A stretch of DNA of 64,000 bases. Origin: a bacterium (lineage in GTDB: Bacteria; Bdellovibrionota; Bacteriovoracia; Bacteriovoracales; Bacteriovoracaceae). Of this stretch, positions 35,594 to 43,787 are shown piece after piece. The stretch spans positions 124,001-188,000 of the forward strand of contig JAUHVL010000001.1 of NCBI GenBank assembly GCA_030425045.1, written 5' to 3'. Made by a program: the position numbers and the translations under genes. The stretch's first letter is position 1. The number at the start of each line of letters is the position of its first letter. The notes beneath the pieces were generated by a model, which made no database searches, was not told the origin of the DNA, and was given only the letters and a program-made list of their open reading frames with translations.

Positions 35594-36331
35594 ATGATTT
35601 CAGCGCCTCAAAAATTATTTTTATTTCAATTGATAGCTCATCTAAGTTTGGTGCCAATGATTATTTATGCCTCTTTTGAAGAGTATCTTATAGGTTTTAT
35701 TGTTTATTTTTTTACTGGTTGTTTTGGGATGACGATGACATATCATCGGCTTTTATCTCATCGATCTTGGCAAGCTCCGCGTTGGTTTTGGTACTTCGGA
35801 ACACTTTGCGCTGTATTTGGATTGACGGGAAGCCCTATTGCATGGGCTGCTGTTCACCGAGAGCATCATCGTTTTTCAGATACGGATAAAGATCCTCATT
35901 GTCCCGAAAGAATTGGTTTTTTGAAAGCCCAGTGGGGAAGTATGTTTTGTCCGGTAAAAGTTAAATATGTTACAGACTTACTAAAAGATAGATTTTTACT
36001 TTTTATTCATAAACATTATTTTAAAATAAATATGGTTTGGGCTTTAATATGTTTTTTGATAGAGCCTTTTGCGGTTGTTTATCTCTATTTATTTCCAGCT
36101 TTTTTACTTTGGAATATGGGGAGCTTTATCATCACACTGACTCATATGTTTGGCTATGAGGTAGAAGGTACTCCCGATAAAAGTAAAAATATCTTTTTTC
36201 TCGGGTATTTGCTTTGGGGTGAAGGATGGCATGCTAATCACCACAAAGATCCCAATAACCCTGTATTTTCAAATAGATGGTGGGAGTTGGATCTAGGGGG
36301 AGTCTTCATACGGATCATTTCTAGAAATTAA
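35594..36331 (+). CDS. Membrane fatty acid (acyl-CoA/lipid delta-9 type) desaturase (1)
   Basis: A 245-residue membrane protein with the three histidine boxes of acyl desaturases: HRLLSH (51-56), HREHH (88-92) and HANHH near residue 214, with WxxxHREHHRFSDTDKDPH as in delta-9 enzymes. Four transmembrane segments surround them. It would introduce a cis double bond into an acyl chain at the di-iron site, with electron donors encoded elsewhere. Its paralogue is at 37897-38685. Confidence 0.85.
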   Translation: MISAPQKLFLFQLIAHLSLVPMIIYASFEEYLIGFIVYFFTGCFGMTMTYHRLLSHRSWQAPRWFWYFGTLCAVFGLTGSPIAWAAVHREHHRFSDTDKDPHCPERIGFLKAQWGSMFCPVKVKYVTDLLKDRFLLFIHKHYFKINMVWALICFLIEPFAVVYLYLFPAFLLWNMGSFIITLTHMFGYEVEGTPDKSKNIFFLGYLLWGEGWHANHHKDPNNPVFSNRWWELDLGGVFIRIISRN

Positions 36332-36382
36332 GTAATTTCAGGTGCTTGTGAGGTCATAAGTCATTGGAATTAAATGTTCTCA

Positions 36383-36412
36383 TTGAGCGTATTTCTGAAG
36401 TTGTGTTAGAAT
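36383..36412 (+). promoter_or_regulatory. Probable promoter upstream of the second twin-arginine protein
   Basis: TTGAGC (36383-36388), 18 bases, TAGAAT (36407-36412). The surrounding AAGTTGTGTTAGAATAT shares 14 of 17 positions with the sequence upstream of the related gene at 29237. Confidence 0.5.
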
Positions 36413-36438
36413 ATTTAAAGTAAACTTAGGTGAAAACT

Positions 36439-37017
36439 ATGAATACGAGAAGATCAATTATTAAAAAACTAATGGCTGGAGTTGTAGGTACTGTTTCATC
36501 TGGTTCGATTTTGGGAGTTGAAACGATGCTGGAACTAAGTGAAGAGAACCTTAAGTATGATGAATATTTTTTCACTGTGAGAACGATCGTAATGAAAGAT
36601 AAAAAACAAAATGAAGAATTTGTTGAAAACTATTTAGACGATGGAAAATATAGAATGAGGTCTTTGTTTTCTTATCTTAAAAGTACTTTCTGGCAAAAGC
36701 ACTCTGACGAAATTGTAAAACTATATAAATCAAAAGATCTAGTTTTTAGAGCGAAGGTTGCTAACGTAGGTAACAATTGTGTTGAAGTTATAAATATTTG
36801 GTCTAGTAAAAAAATTCATGATGATTGTTATAATAAATGTAACGGTGACATGATGTTTTCAGAGTTTGATCAAAGAGGATTTAAAACAGAACTTAAGTCG
36901 GGTGTTTTAAAGAAATCTGATGTTCTTACTTTTGCAAATAAAGTAACGAGCAATGGTAAGCACGTTGTTGAAATTGGTGCAGGACCAAATAGGCATATTA
37001 AAGTTAATATTATCTAA
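36439..37017 (+). CDS. Small exported protein with twin-arginine-like signal (2)
   Basis: ATG 36439, with AGGTGA just upstream, gives 192 residues; a GTG at 36430 is a weaker option. The N-terminus NTRRSIIKKLMAGVVGTV is a clear Tat-type signal. The mature domain of about 165 residues has three cysteines close together (NNCVEV; DDCYNKCNGD) and ends HVVEIGAGPNRHIKVN. It resembles the end of SoxY/SoxZ-like or quinoprotein partner domains only loosely; no family is claimed. It precedes a TauD-like HSN gene by 11 bases, as at 29237. Confidence 0.6.
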   Translation: MNTRRSIIKKLMAGVVGTVSSGSILGVETMLELSEENLKYDEYFFTVRTIVMKDKKQNEEFVENYLDDGKYRMRSLFSYLKSTFWQKHSDEIVKLYKSKDLVFRAKVANVGNNCVEVINIWSSKKIHDDCYNKCNGDMMFSEFDQRGFKTELKSGVLKKSDVLTFANKVTSNGKHVVEIGAGPNRHIKVNII

Positions 37018-37028
37018 TCTTTATTCTT

Positions 37029-37907
37029 GTGAAAATTAATGAAATTAGTCCATGCGGAGCTTTGGAGATTGAAATAAATCTTCAAAATGCGAGCAAGGAG
37101 CAATTGTATGAAATTGCTAAGCTTACTTGTAAAAATGTTACGATCTTAATAAGAAATCAAAATCTTACTAAAAAAAACTTAATTGAAATTTACACTACAT
37201 TGGGCTCAGCACATAAGAGAAAGTTTTTTTTCTCTGATGATGAGTATCCAGAAATTTGTTTAGTAACAAATAAGAGAAGTGAAAAAGGTGAAAAACTTGG
37301 GGTGTTTGCAGATCTCGAGCTTGGTTGGCATTCGAATGGAAATACCAGAAGTAATCCAGATCAAGACTTAATTATGTTGTATTGTGAAAAGCCTGGTTTG
37401 GGTGGAGATACTTCTTTTGTAAACACAAAGATGGCCTTTGAAGAACTTTCTGATGAAGATAAGAAATATTATGAAACATTAACTTCAGAGATAAGATTTG
37501 ATGTATCTCATAAAGAAAAATTTTACGACTTGTCTAAGGATGATCCTGAATATCAAGTTTTCTCAGGAGTATCTGAAAAAAAGAGAGGTCTTGATACAGA
37601 TTATGGGATAGCAAAAAAACCACTAGTCTGTGAGCATCGCTACACTAAAGATAAAGCACTTTATTTTTGCTATCCACTAATTGAAAGGTTGGTAGATGAT
37701 AAAGGTGATACAGTTGATTCTGTTGTAGTGGAAAAATTAAAAGCCCATGTTTTTCAAAAAAGATATATTTATGAACATAAATGGCAACCCGGCGATGTTA
37801 TATTTAACGATCAGGTGATGGGGCTTCATAAAAGAACAGCGGTATCGAGAGAGGTTGAAAGACTTCTTTATCGACTTTGTTTTAATTTAAAACATGTTAA
37901 GTGGTAA
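37029..37907 (+). CDS. TauD/TfdA-like oxygenase with His-Ser-Asn motif (copy 3)
   Basis: A 292-residue TauD-like protein starting at GTG. LGWHSNGNT (H101-S-N103) again has Asn in place of the metal-ligand Asp, while GDTSFVNTKMAFEEL, NDQVMGLHKRT and RLLYRLCFNL keep the family pattern. It is closer in the middle region to TauD (GLGGDTSFVNT) than copies 1 and 2. It overlaps the convergent desaturase gene by 11 bases. Three independent copies with the same substitution make a sequencing error or random loss improbable. Confidence 0.75.
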   Translation: MKINEISPCGALEIEINLQNASKEQLYEIAKLTCKNVTILIRNQNLTKKNLIEIYTTLGSAHKRKFFFSDDEYPEICLVTNKRSEKGEKLGVFADLELGWHSNGNTRSNPDQDLIMLYCEKPGLGGDTSFVNTKMAFEELSDEDKKYYETLTSEIRFDVSHKEKFYDLSKDDPEYQVFSGVSEKKRGLDTDYGIAKKPLVCEHRYTKDKALYFCYPLIERLVDDKGDTVDSVVVEKLKAHVFQKRYIYEHKWQPGDVIFNDQVMGLHKRTAVSREVERLLYRLCFNLKHVKW

Positions 37908-38685
37908 ACGATTTAGGAAGCTTGGGTAATGGTTTTCTTGAAAGTTTAAACTTCTCAATAAGAAAAGCAGAAAGATCATATTCAGACTTCTTCAGACCAA
38001 TTCTATAATGTGAGGGGAATTTATGGTGGTTGTTGTGCCAGCCTTCTCCGCAAGTGAAAATATTTACAAGAAAGTTGTTGGTTGAAGTGTCATTCACGTT
38101 GTAAGTTCGGTAGCCATTACGATGACCAAGAGTATTGATTAAGCCAAAGGCGTGAAAGGCTAAAGCTGCGGGAACGCTGTAAACAAAGACGCCAACCAAA
38201 GGATCGATAAGGTAGAGTAAGGCGACCCAAAGTGAGAGAATTAAAAAGTATTTTTTATATAGAAACTTTTGAAAGTCTGACTTTAATAAATCTTGAACTA
38301 GCTTTCTGGGAATATAAACTTTTCCCCATAAGTGGAAATAGACATTAAAAAATCCTTTTTTGATGGGAGAGTGTGGATCTTTTTTTCCATCCGGTTCTAA
38401 GTGATGAAGTCTATGAGCTCCAACCCATGATAAGGGGGCACCTCCAGTTGCAAGACAACCAACTAAAGAAGAAAGTTTGATAAAAAAATCAGAGGCATGA
38501 AAACTTTTATGAGAAAGCAGGCGATGATATCCAATCGAGATACCAATGGAGCCAATGATGTTCCAAATGAGAAAAGAAAGTATCCACATCCACCACGAAC
38601 CATAAACGAAGGCATAAACAAGCATAGCATGATTAAAAATATGGAAAATTCTTAATTTATTGGAATTAGAGATTTTTAAATTCAT
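37897..38685 (-). CDS. Membrane fatty acid desaturase (2)
   Basis: From ATG 38685 the protein has 262 residues; the frame extends to 38709 but the GAG upstream of 38685 favours the internal start. It shows HRLLSHKSF, HRLHHLEPDGKKDPH and HNNHH boxes, the same di-iron layout as the desaturase at 35594, and GHRNGYRTYN before the third box. It is last in a minus-strand unit with the acetyltransferase-like, hydroxylase-like and small unknown genes. Confidence 0.83.
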   Translation of the reverse strand: MNLKISNSNKLRIFHIFNHAMLVYAFVYGSWWMWILSFLIWNIIGSIGISIGYHRLLSHKSFHASDFFIKLSSLVGCLATGGAPLSWVGAHRLHHLEPDGKKDPHSPIKKGFFNVYFHLWGKVYIPRKLVQDLLKSDFQKFLYKKYFLILSLWVALLYLIDPLVGVFVYSVPAALAFHAFGLINTLGHRNGYRTYNVNDTSTNNFLVNIFTCGEGWHNNHHKFPSHYRIGLKKSEYDLSAFLIEKFKLSRKPLPKLPKSFTT

Positions 38686-39265
38686 GATACTCTTTTTCCC
38701 ATTGTGCAAAACTTTTCATGGGTAATTCTAACTCAAAATGCTCGATTAGCGGAAGGTAAGCGACATGTTGCCAGCATAAAGGGTCGTCTCCATTAGCAAC
38801 TTTTCTCACTCCTGATGCAATTTGCCAACCAGGGATGTCTTTCTTTGCTTCACTGACCCATCTTCTTAGCCAATTTGACCTTTCGCCCTGTACAGAAATG
38901 AAAATGGCTTTTTTATTCAACGATTTAGCTGCCTCTATTTGCGGAAGCAGCATTTTCCTTGAAACTACCCAGTATGGCCTATCGAGAAACCGTATACTTG
39001 GATCTTTCCACATTCTGTTAAGTGCCCTTGAGACTCTGTCTGGAAAAATATCCCTATGAAATAAAGTGGAGAAGGCAACAACTTCATTTTTATAAAGTAA
39101 GAGAGTAACTTCCTCTTGCTCATCGAGAGGAAATCTTTTTGGCGTGTAGTTTAATTTGTTGGGGTCATTAGATTTTTGTATTTTATCTAAGATATTATCA
39201 AATGAATTTTTGTAAGTTGAAAAATCCTCTTTAGTGACGACACGAAGCTCTGACTCAAAACTCAT
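38666..39265 (-). CDS. GNAT acetyltransferase-like protein
   Basis: A 199-residue protein with a GNAT-like order: a beta strand with LLLYKNEVVAFSTLF, then RALNRMWKDPSIRF, a helix (SRKMLLPQIEAAKSLNKKAIFIS) and an aromatic C-terminus. Its middle resembles the N-terminal half of the GNAT-SET protein at 32991. The acetyl-CoA loop (Q/RxxGxG/A) is not well kept, so the assignment is tentative. It overlaps the desaturase start by 20 bases and the hydroxylase gene by 4. Confidence 0.5.
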   Translation of the reverse strand: MSFESELRVVTKEDFSTYKNSFDNILDKIQKSNDPNKLNYTPKRFPLDEQEEVTLLLYKNEVVAFSTLFHRDIFPDRVSRALNRMWKDPSIRFLDRPYWVVSRKMLLPQIEAAKSLNKKAIFISVQGERSNWLRRWVSEAKKDIPGWQIASGVRKVANGDDPLCWQHVAYLPLIEHFELELPMKSFAQWEKEYHEFKNL

Positions 39266-39915
39266 TGATCTTCCAGAAGGGGAAGTTTGTCGGCGATGTT
39301 TTCATAGTCGATATCAAGTAAGAGACTGATCCTTCTTTTATCACTATTGTTAGTAACTTTGTGAGGGTAGGCCGTATTGGTAAAAAATAGTGATCCTTCT
39401 TCAAAAGGTATCGAAGCGATATCACCCTTTCTATTTACTTCAAAGTTAATATCTTTATTTTCAATAAGAAGATGAAAGCGACAGCTTACTCTCGTATTCA
39501 TATCAATGTGCCAGTCAATCGATGACTTTGGTGCTAGTACAGCGATTCGTGCTCTATAGCAGCCAGGAAATTCACTATTTAAAAAATTCTTAATGACTGG
39601 GTTCTCACCATATTGAGTTAGGTTGGTATATTCTTTTTGGTTCATTCCATCCGAGCCTTCGGTTGGCTTTTGGAGTAGTATGTTAACGTGCTCTCTTGGG
39701 AGCATGGCCCTTAAGTCACAATACTTAGAAACACTGTAGTCACTTCCATAAATGTCATTTGTTTCTAGATTGGAGTCGACGATTTTGACAATTTCATTCA
39801 TGAGTTCTTTTTCAACATTCATGATTTTATAGAAGTTTGGGAGGCGGTCTCTTGCGGGTCCAGTGCCACGTACCCTCTCTTTTTTTGATGCGATAAACTG
39901 AGATCTACTCATCAT
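39262..39915 (-). CDS. Aspartyl/asparaginyl hydroxylase-like 2OG oxygenase
   Basis: A 217-residue protein: H136-x-D138 (SIDWHIDMNTRVSCRFHLLIEN), distal H185 (NTAYPHKVTNNSDKRR) and the Arg after it (R194 or R195). The pattern matches the same family as the proteins at 31310 and 60042. It overlaps the upstream small gene by 11 bases and the downstream acetyltransferase-like gene by 4, so the four genes 40174 to 37897 are one operon. Confidence 0.78.
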   Translation of the reverse strand: MMSRSQFIASKKERVRGTGPARDRLPNFYKIMNVEKELMNEIVKIVDSNLETNDIYGSDYSVSKYCDLRAMLPREHVNILLQKPTEGSDGMNQKEYTNLTQYGENPVIKNFLNSEFPGCYRARIAVLAPKSSIDWHIDMNTRVSCRFHLLIENKDINFEVNRKGDIASIPFEEGSLFFTNTAYPHKVTNNSDKRRISLLLDIDYENIADKLPLLEDQ

Positions 39916-40174
39916 TATTTCCGTTCATTAGCTCTTCAGTGAAGATATTATAGGTTTCTAGGGCTTTATCTAAAGCGCCATTTATATCTGTTATTTTCAC
40001 GAGTTCACCACTTTTGTTTGGGAGGATAATGAACTTATTTTTATCTTTGTAGTACTGAGTACTCGTTCCAAAATTCCAATGATGGAGAAAGCTCATTGTG
40101 TTTGGGTTAAGTTCGAACTCATTATTCTGCCATTCGAAAGTTAAGTTCTCTGTTAGTTTTGTTAGTTGATCCAT
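39905..40174 (-). CDS. Small protein of unknown function
   Basis: From ATG 40174 this is an 89-residue soluble, acidic protein (AGAG lies about 10 bases upstream); the frame is open to an ATG at 40237, which would leave only 17 bases to the divergent gene and shows no ribosome site. It has aromatic MSFLHHWNFG and a TQYYKDKNKFIILP strand. It shows no recognised family. It opens the hydroxylase/GNAT-like/desaturase operon and may be an assembly or substrate-binding partner. Confidence 0.5.
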   Translation of the reverse strand: MDQLTKLTENLTFEWQNNEFELNPNTMSFLHHWNFGTSTQYYKDKNKFIILPNKSGELVKITDINGALDKALETYNIFTEELMNGNNDE

Positions 40175-40254
40175 GGCGTTATTCTCTGCTAATAGAATAT
40201 CAAAAAAATGACCTATCTTGCAATTAAGTATGGGCATAATTAAGCTAAAATTAA

Positions 40255-40965
40255 GTGATGGATACTAATGATTTTCTCAATTCTTCTCCTGTTTATTTTC
40301 CTTTGGATTTGGGGGTTCTGCATGAGCGTATTTCGGCCATCAAAGATGAGCTAGATCATCTCGGTAGCGAGTGTTGGTTTTACGATAAGTATAGAAAAGT
40401 AGAAATGTGCAGTATCTACAGTGGTGGCGGGGCAAAAAATTCTAAGAAAGAGCTTTGGAGTAATAAAAACTTAGAATTAAAGTGGACAGAAAATGCTGAT
40501 AAAACTCCAGCTCTTAAAGCTTTTCTTGAAGAAAAAATATTTGAAATTATTAAACCCATGGGAAGAGTGACTATTTTAAAAACAGCTCCGGGTAATATCA
40601 TGAATGAGCACTATGATTGTGCAGAAGATGAGCTTAATAAATATAAACCTAAGTTGAGAGTTGTTGTCTCTGGTGAAATAGAGGGGCTCTATTTTTGTGG
40701 AGAAAGTGAAAAAGTTTATATACCAAAAGACTTTAATACTTATGTCATTGATGGAGCTTCAGCACACGGGATGAAAAATGTTTCTTCAGAATATAAGTAT
40801 ACAATTTGTATTGGTGCACCCTGGGAAGGGGAATACACCGAAAAAGGTGAAGAGCTTCTTCGTGAATCTATCGAGAAGTATAAAGATATAATTATTTTCA
40901 AAGAGCAACTGGGACAAAAGATTAAAAGAGTTGATTTTCAAAATTATCAAGAGGAAGCCTATTGA
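40255..40965 (+). CDS. 2OG/Fe(II) oxygenase-like protein (aspartyl hydroxylase type), variant
   Basis: A 236-residue protein with H119-x-D121 (IMNEHYDC) and distal H171 (IDGASAHGMKN). The expected 2OG-binding Arg is replaced by Lys in EYKYTICIG (K181), which could still bind 2OG's carboxylate. The order fits the aspartyl hydroxylase family. It overlaps the following radical SAM gene: TTG start over the TGA stop. Confidence 0.6.
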   Translation: MMDTNDFLNSSPVYFPLDLGVLHERISAIKDELDHLGSECWFYDKYRKVEMCSIYSGGGAKNSKKELWSNKNLELKWTENADKTPALKAFLEEKIFEIIKPMGRVTILKTAPGNIMNEHYDCAEDELNKYKPKLRVVVSGEIEGLYFCGESEKVYIPKDFNTYVIDGASAHGMKNVSSEYKYTICIGAPWEGEYTEKGEELLRESIEKYKDIIIFKEQLGQKIKRVDFQNYQEEAY

Positions 40966-42689
40966 AAAATGTACAGCTCGCTACATTTTCAATCCCCTAC
41001 TATAATTGGATTCCTTATCCCGTAGGATGTCTCATCTCTTATGTTAAAAATAATGAGATAATTTCGAATAATTTTAATTTTAAAGAACCTCTCTATAAAA
41101 TGACGGATTATTCAGATGAAGTTTTTAAAGATGTAGATATCCTTGGCTTGAGTAATTATATATGGAATCAGGATTATAACGATAAGTTTGCTAAACGTTT
41201 TAAAGAGATAAAGCCAAATGGTATAGTTATTTATGGTGGCCCAAATGTTCCTGAGAATATTGACGATACGATTAGTTATAAAAGTGAGAGAACGTTTGTT
41301 GACCTTTTTGTTCCTGGCCCCGGTGAAAAAAAGTTTGAAAATGTTTTATTGTCTATAAGTGAAGGTAAAAACAAAGAAATCGATGAGACATATGGAGAAA
41401 GTTGGTTTCGTGTTAGTAATAGAAACAATGCGTTCAGTTTAGATAAAGCACCATCGCCATATCTCGAAGGTATTTTTGATTCCATCATTCAAAATAATAA
41501 GAATCTGGGGATGATCATTGAGACGAATAGGGGATGTCCCTATAGCTGTTCATTTTGTGATTGGGGTAGCTTAACTCGTTCGAGAGTTTTTAGTCTCGAT
41601 GATCATGTTGTTTATGAAAGTTTGGAAAAAGTTCTAAAAAATGAATCTGTCGAGAGAGTTTACTTTGCTGATGCAAATTTTGGGATGTTTAAAAGAGATT
41701 CAGAGTTTATAAGTTTTCTTGCTCAATATAAAAAAGATTTAGGAAGACATTTTTATGTTGATTTTTGTGTTACTAAAAACCCTGGTGAAAATGTCATTGA
41801 TTTATTAAAGGTATTGCACGAAGAGCTTGAAGATAAAGAACGAAAGAATTATCGATTTAGTATCCAGAGTCATACTCCTGAAGTCTTAAGAATTTCCCAG
41901 AGAGATAATATCGACAATAAGAAGTTCTACGAGATAATTAAAAAAGTTGGTGTTTATAAATCAGCGACAGAGCTAATTTTAGGTATGCCGGGAGAAACGG
42001 TTGAGAGTTGGTTAGATAACTTTCAAAAAGAAGTTGATTTGGCAACGGGGACAACCAGGGCCTATAAAATACAAATGTTAAATAATACTCCCATGAATTC
42101 AAAAGAATTTCGAGAGAGGCATGGTATTGTAAGTAGAGAGTTTAAAATTTCTCAGGATTTTATAATTCAGCCTCTCAAAGAGTATCACTCTCTTAAGGAT
42201 AAGAGCTTTGACGTTAACTCTAAAGGTGAGTTGTTTTATCAATTTGAAACGATAGTAGAATGTAATTCCTATTCAACAGAAGAATTGAGAGAAATTTATT
42301 CTATTTGGTATTGGTACTCATTGTTAAGTAATAGCCGATTGGCTTTTAGTGATATGCGAGAGTCTGATTTTTCTGTAAGAGAACAATACGCACTCTTTAA
42401 AGAAAATCTTGAAAAAATGCCTTTATTTTCAAAAATATGGTCTTGGCATAATCGATCTTTTGATGAAATATTTTTAAGTGATAATGATATTGTAAGCTCT
42501 TTAGAAAATGTGAACTATTTAGTAAAGCAACCGAAATATCTTGCTACCTTGTATGAAAATCTAGAACAAACATTAGATGAACTTTCTTTGATTTATCCAA
42601 CCATCAACGACATGGGGATAATGAATTTCAATAATAAAATGCAAGAGATGTATAAAATAGACTCATATATTAGAGAAATTAATCTTTAG
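40962..42689 (+). CDS. B12-binding-domain-type radical SAM protein (2)
   Basis: A 575-residue protein, starting at TTG with AGAGGAAG upstream. Residues about 1-140 are a cobalamin-domain-like fold (VIYGGPNVPENI; LFVPGPGEKKFENVL) without a DxHxxG ligand motif. The radical SAM cluster is C192-x3-C196-x2-C199 (CPYSCSFC), then ELILGMPGETVESW. The C-terminal 190 residues are helical. It is coupled to the hydroxylase gene and overlaps the end of a convergent membrane protein gene by 11 bases. Confidence 0.8.
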   Translation: MKNVQLATFSIPYYNWIPYPVGCLISYVKNNEIISNNFNFKEPLYKMTDYSDEVFKDVDILGLSNYIWNQDYNDKFAKRFKEIKPNGIVIYGGPNVPENIDDTISYKSERTFVDLFVPGPGEKKFENVLLSISEGKNKEIDETYGESWFRVSNRNNAFSLDKAPSPYLEGIFDSIIQNNKNLGMIIETNRGCPYSCSFCDWGSLTRSRVFSLDDHVVYESLEKVLKNESVERVYFADANFGMFKRDSEFISFLAQYKKDLGRHFYVDFCVTKNPGENVIDLLKVLHEELEDKERKNYRFSIQSHTPEVLRISQRDNIDNKKFYEIIKKVGVYKSATELILGMPGETVESWLDNFQKEVDLATGTTRAYKIQMLNNTPMNSKEFRERHGIVSREFKISQDFIIQPLKEYHSLKDKSFDVNSKGELFYQFETIVECNSYSTEELREIYSIWYWYSLLSNSRLAFSDMRESDFSVREQYALFKENLEKMPLFSKIWSWHNRSFDEIFLSDNDIVSSLENVNYLVKQPKYLATLYENLEQTLDELSLIYPTINDMGIMNFNNKMQEMYKIDSYIREINL

Positions 42690-43728
42690 ACTTATAGGTT
42701 AATCTCGGCCCTAGGACTTTTCTAATTTCAGGATTTTTCATTGAGTAAAAAATATTATCTGCCCAAATATGAAGAGTTATACTCAAACCTAAATGAAGAT
42801 ATAAGAAAAGGTTTATTTCAAAATCAAAAATGGGATAATACTCAATTCCCCAGCGTATAAAAATAGCAATAAAAACTAGTAAAAATATAATAAATAAATT
42901 GTATAAAATTGTTGTACTGAATTTTGTTTTTTCATGGGAGAGAATCTTTTGGCTTAAAAGTAGGTACTCAATAGAGTGGATGATTTTATTCGCAGCTATC
43001 GAGATAGGGTTATGATAGAAGAAGGTAAAGGATATCCCTCTCAAAAGATATAAGCTTTTATTTTTTGATATATGATAATTTTTTATGGCTATGTAAATTA
43101 GTATGAAAGCTGGAATTAAAATTAGAATAGGTGTTAATTCTTTTATTTTAAAATTACTGATAGCAATTTCAGAAAAGCTAACGGGGAACACAAGTATGGC
43201 AATGTGGTTTGCAACGTTGAGAAGACTTCGCTCTTCATTTAGCCAAGTTTTATTTTTAAAGCTACTTCTTTTATTTTCATTGTAAATAGCATTATAACCA
43301 ATAAGCTGTTTATAGTAATGGCCGATTGATGCATAAGAAATAATATAGTTTCTGATAAAGAAAATAAAAGACTCTTGGGAGTGGTTTTTTCCTATATAAT
43401 ATTCAAAGGCAACGAGGGGTACAGAAATAAAGAGTATTGCATAGAAAAGTTTTAATAGAGTATTGCTAAGTTGCTTTTTAAATAAAATTTCCCGTACATC
43501 TTTTACAACAATTAAGTTTGAATAGGATAGCCCCCCATGTATCCCGCTTAAAATAATGACGACCTTTACTGTGAGCTCATAACTGGTTCTTTCTGTTAAA
43601 AAATAGCTATAAATACAAAAAAGAGTACAAATTAGGCCCGTTAAAAGATTTAAGTATTCTGTATTTTGTTTAAAAATAGATGATTCTTCATCTAGTTTAA
43701 ACACACTTGAGTTATTCACTATTCTCAT
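42679..43728 (-). CDS. Polytopic membrane protein, paralogue of 28113-29111
   Basis: A 349-residue protein with eight or nine transmembrane helices. Helix-associated histidines recur: IHGGLSYSN, IGHYYKQLIGY, YHNPISIAAN and LHIWADNIFYS, in the same relative positions as in the protein at 28113. The ends (MKNPEIRKVLG here, IWKKRYSPFN there) are also alike. Function is unknown; a membrane-bound metal or haem site is possible. Confidence 0.55.
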   Translation of the reverse strand: MRIVNNSSVFKLDEESSIFKQNTEYLNLLTGLICTLFCIYSYFLTERTSYELTVKVVIILSGIHGGLSYSNLIVVKDVREILFKKQLSNTLLKLFYAILFISVPLVAFEYYIGKNHSQESFIFFIRNYIISYASIGHYYKQLIGYNAIYNENKRSSFKNKTWLNEERSLLNVANHIAILVFPVSFSEIAISNFKIKELTPILILIPAFILIYIAIKNYHISKNKSLYLLRGISFTFFYHNPISIAANKIIHSIEYLLLSQKILSHEKTKFSTTILYNLFIIFLLVFIAIFIRWGIEYYPIFDFEINLFLYLHLGLSITLHIWADNIFYSMKNPEIRKVLGPRLTYKSKD

Positions 43729-43787
43729 TTTCTAATTATAAACGATTTAGATTTTTTTAAGAAAGTATTAAATAATAAGTTATTTGA

